A program made the translations under genes and the position numbers. A stretch of DNA of 64,000 nt from Paramesorhizobium deserti (GTDB taxonomy: Bacteria > Pseudomonadota > Alphaproteobacteria > Rhizobiales > Rhizobiaceae). This document shows, one piece after another, positions 62,564 through 64,000 of this stretch (position 1 is the stretch's first letter; every line of letters begins with the position of its first letter). Where the stretch lies: positions 434,001-498,000 of the forward strand of contig NZ_LNTU01000034.1 of the NCBI RefSeq assembly GCF_001558695.1, given 5' to 3'. A model generated the notes under the pieces. It had not been told where the DNA came from. It made no database searches and saw only the letters and a program-made list of their open reading frames with translations.

Positions 62564-64000
62564 ATGACGGATACACCAACGCCGGCCCCGCCATTGGGAT
62601 TCGACGAACACGGATTGGAAGCCGGCCAGGACAATGTCCAGATCGCCGGGCTCGACGTTCACAATCCGGTCTTCTTCATCTCCGCGGTCACGATCGTGGG
62701 CTTCGTCATCCTCGCGCTCATCTTCCGCGATTTCGCCGGGACAGTGCTCGAGGGCCTGAGAACATGGCTGACCTCGACATTCGACTGGCTGTTCATGATC
62801 GCGGCCAATATCTTCGTGCTGTTCTGCCTCGTGGTGGCCATTTCGCCGCTCGGCAAGGTCAGAATCGGCGGCATCGATGCGGTGCCGGACTATTCCTATT
62901 CCGGATGGTTTTCGATGCTGTTCGCTGCAGGCATGGGCATCGGCCTGATGTTCTTCGGCGTGCTGGAGCCGATGTATCATTTCAACAATCCGCCGCTCGG
63001 CGCGGCACCGCCTGTTGTCGACGGAGTTCTGGTAGAGGGCGCCGTTGACCGCGCCCGCGAGCTCGGCATGGCGGCGACGATCTATCACTGGGGGCTGCAT
63101 CCCTGGGCGATCTACGCCATCGTAGCGCTTGCCCTGGCGCTTGCCGCCTATAATAAAGGGTTGCCGCTTTCGGTCCGCTCTGCCTTCTACCCGATCTTCG
63201 GCGAAGGCATTCGCGGATGGCCCGGCCACGTTATTGACACGCTGGCGGTCTTCGCCACGCTTTTCGGCCTCGCCACCTCGCTCGGCTTCGGCGCGTCACA
63301 GGCGCTCGCCGGCCTCAACGATCTCTATGGCGTGCCCAATACGGATATGATGAAGGTGCTTTTGATCATGGGCATCACGGCAATCGCGCTCGGCTCCGTG
63401 GTTGCCGGTCTCGATGCCGGCGTGAAGCGTCTATCCGAAATCAACATGCTGCTTGCCGTGGCATTGATGCTGTTCGTCATAGTGCTCGGCCCGACGATGT
63501 CCATCATCACCGGCTTCTTCACCAACGGCTTCAACTATATCAAGGATCTGCCGGCGCTCGCCAACTGGATCGGCCGCACCGACGAATCCTTCGTCCATGG
63601 CTGGACCACCTTCTATTGGGCCTGGTGGATATCCTGGTCGCCCTTCGTCGGCATGTTTATCGCCCGCATTTCGCGCGGACGCACCGTGCGGGAGTTCATC
63701 ACCTGCGTTCTCATCATCCCGACGCTCGCCTCCATCCTCTGGATGACGACTTTCGGCGGCACCGCGCTGGAGCAGTTCCTCAATGAGGGCTATATGGGCG
63801 TGCAGCAGACGGTGGTCGATTATGTTCCGGAGCTTTCGCTGTTCAAGATGTTGGCGGATTTGCCACTCGCTTCCGTCACTTCGTTCATGGGCATCGTTCT
63901 CGTCATCGTCTTCTTCGTCACATCGTCCGATTCAGGCTCGCTGGTGATCGACACCATCACCGCCGGCGGCAAGGTCGATGCTCCGGTCAGGCAACGTGTC
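62564..64000 (+). CDS. BCCT-family betaine/choline/carnitine transporter (3' end beyond the window)
   Basis: 479 codons from the ATG at 62564 (GGGGAGAG upstream) run to the window edge; complete members are usually 500-700 residues. BCCT signatures: SGWFSMLFAAGMGIGLMFFG near residue 108, the substrate-box segment TTFYWAWWISWSPFVGMFIA near 350, RISRGRTVREFI, and FFVTSSDSGSLVIDTITAGG near the end. It imports osmoprotectants with Na+ or H+. The N-terminal 30 residues are acidic and cytoplasmic. No neighbour indicates which betaine is carried. Confidence 0.92.
   Translation, partial: MTDTPTPAPPLGFDEHGLEAGQDNVQIAGLDVHNPVFFISAVTIVGFVILALIFRDFAGTVLEGLRTWLTSTFDWLFMIAANIFVLFCLVVAISPLGKVRIGGIDAVPDYSYSGWFSMLFAAGMGIGLMFFGVLEPMYHFNNPPLGAAPPVVDGVLVEGAVDRARELGMAATIYHWGLHPWAIYAIVALALALAAYNKGLPLSVRSAFYPIFGEGIRGWPGHVIDTLAVFATLFGLATSLGFGASQALAGLNDLYGVPNTDMMKVLLIMGITAIALGSVVAGLDAGVKRLSEINMLLAVALMLFVIVLGPTMSIITGFFTNGFNYIKDLPALANWIGRTDESFVHGWTTFYWAWWISWSPFVGMFIARISRGRTVREFITCVLIIPTLASILWMTTFGGTALEQFLNEGYMGVQQTVVDYVPELSLFKMLADLPLASVTSFMGIVLVIVFFVTSSDSGSLVIDTITAGGKVDAPVRQRV

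Overview
The window is chromosomal DNA of an alphaproteobacterium of the order Hyphomicrobiales, most likely Brucellaceae (Brucella/Ochrobactrum-like) or a close Rhizobiaceae relative. This rests on the rhamnose locus with the Rhizobium gene order, a housekeeping block whose ProB, ProA and Obg resemble Brucella homologues as I remember them, and several families of short intergenic repeats typical of rhizobia and brucellae. No database search was possible, so the family assignment is a judgement.

Layout. (1) 1-9899: L-rhamnose catabolism and uptake: rhaD (reverse, cut by the left edge) diverges from rhaR-rhaS-rhaT-rhaP-rhaQ-rhaU-rhaK. (2) 9910-22479: a second deoxysugar cluster, best read as non-phosphorylative L-fucose catabolism: fuconate dehydratase, a FAH-family hydrolase, a short-chain dehydrogenase, a mutarotase, a lactonase, an ABC importer and an IclR regulator. 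It also holds a MaoC dehydratase, a Gfo/Idh oxidoreductase and a second enolase-superfamily enzyme that the textbook route does not need. (3) 22510-34142: conserved core genes, all reverse: rppH, a divergent polysaccharide deacetylase, ctpA, an EnvC-like factor, rlmH, rsfS, nadD, proA, proB, obg, a GNAT acetyltransferase, rpmA and rplU. (4) 34485-43059: tRNA-Ser(CGA) followed by an island-like segment carrying a type IV secretion cluster. virB4 survives only as a 3' fragment, virB5, virB6 and virB8-virB11 are intact, and virB1-3 and virD4 are absent; a cysteine-containing secreted protein and a methyltransferase follow. (5) 43066-52270: polyol (sorbitol-like) uptake and oxidation: SorC-type regulator, ABC importer, two dehydrogenases, a HAD phosphatase and an FGGY kinase. 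(6) 52435-58770: AraC regulator, TonB-dependent siderophore receptor, FhuD-like binding protein and fused FhuB-like permease, with no ATPase gene beside them. (7) 58837-64000: FadE-like acyl-CoA dehydrogenase, a DUF4336 protein, an MgtC-type membrane protein and the start of a BCCT betaine/choline transporter cut by the right edge.

Three sugar-uptake systems, each beside its own regulator, suggest a plant- or host-associated scavenger of deoxyhexoses and polyols. At least five families of short repeats sit between operons and between genes within operons. I saw none of them in the tRNA-Ser/virB segment, which fits a separate origin for that segment.
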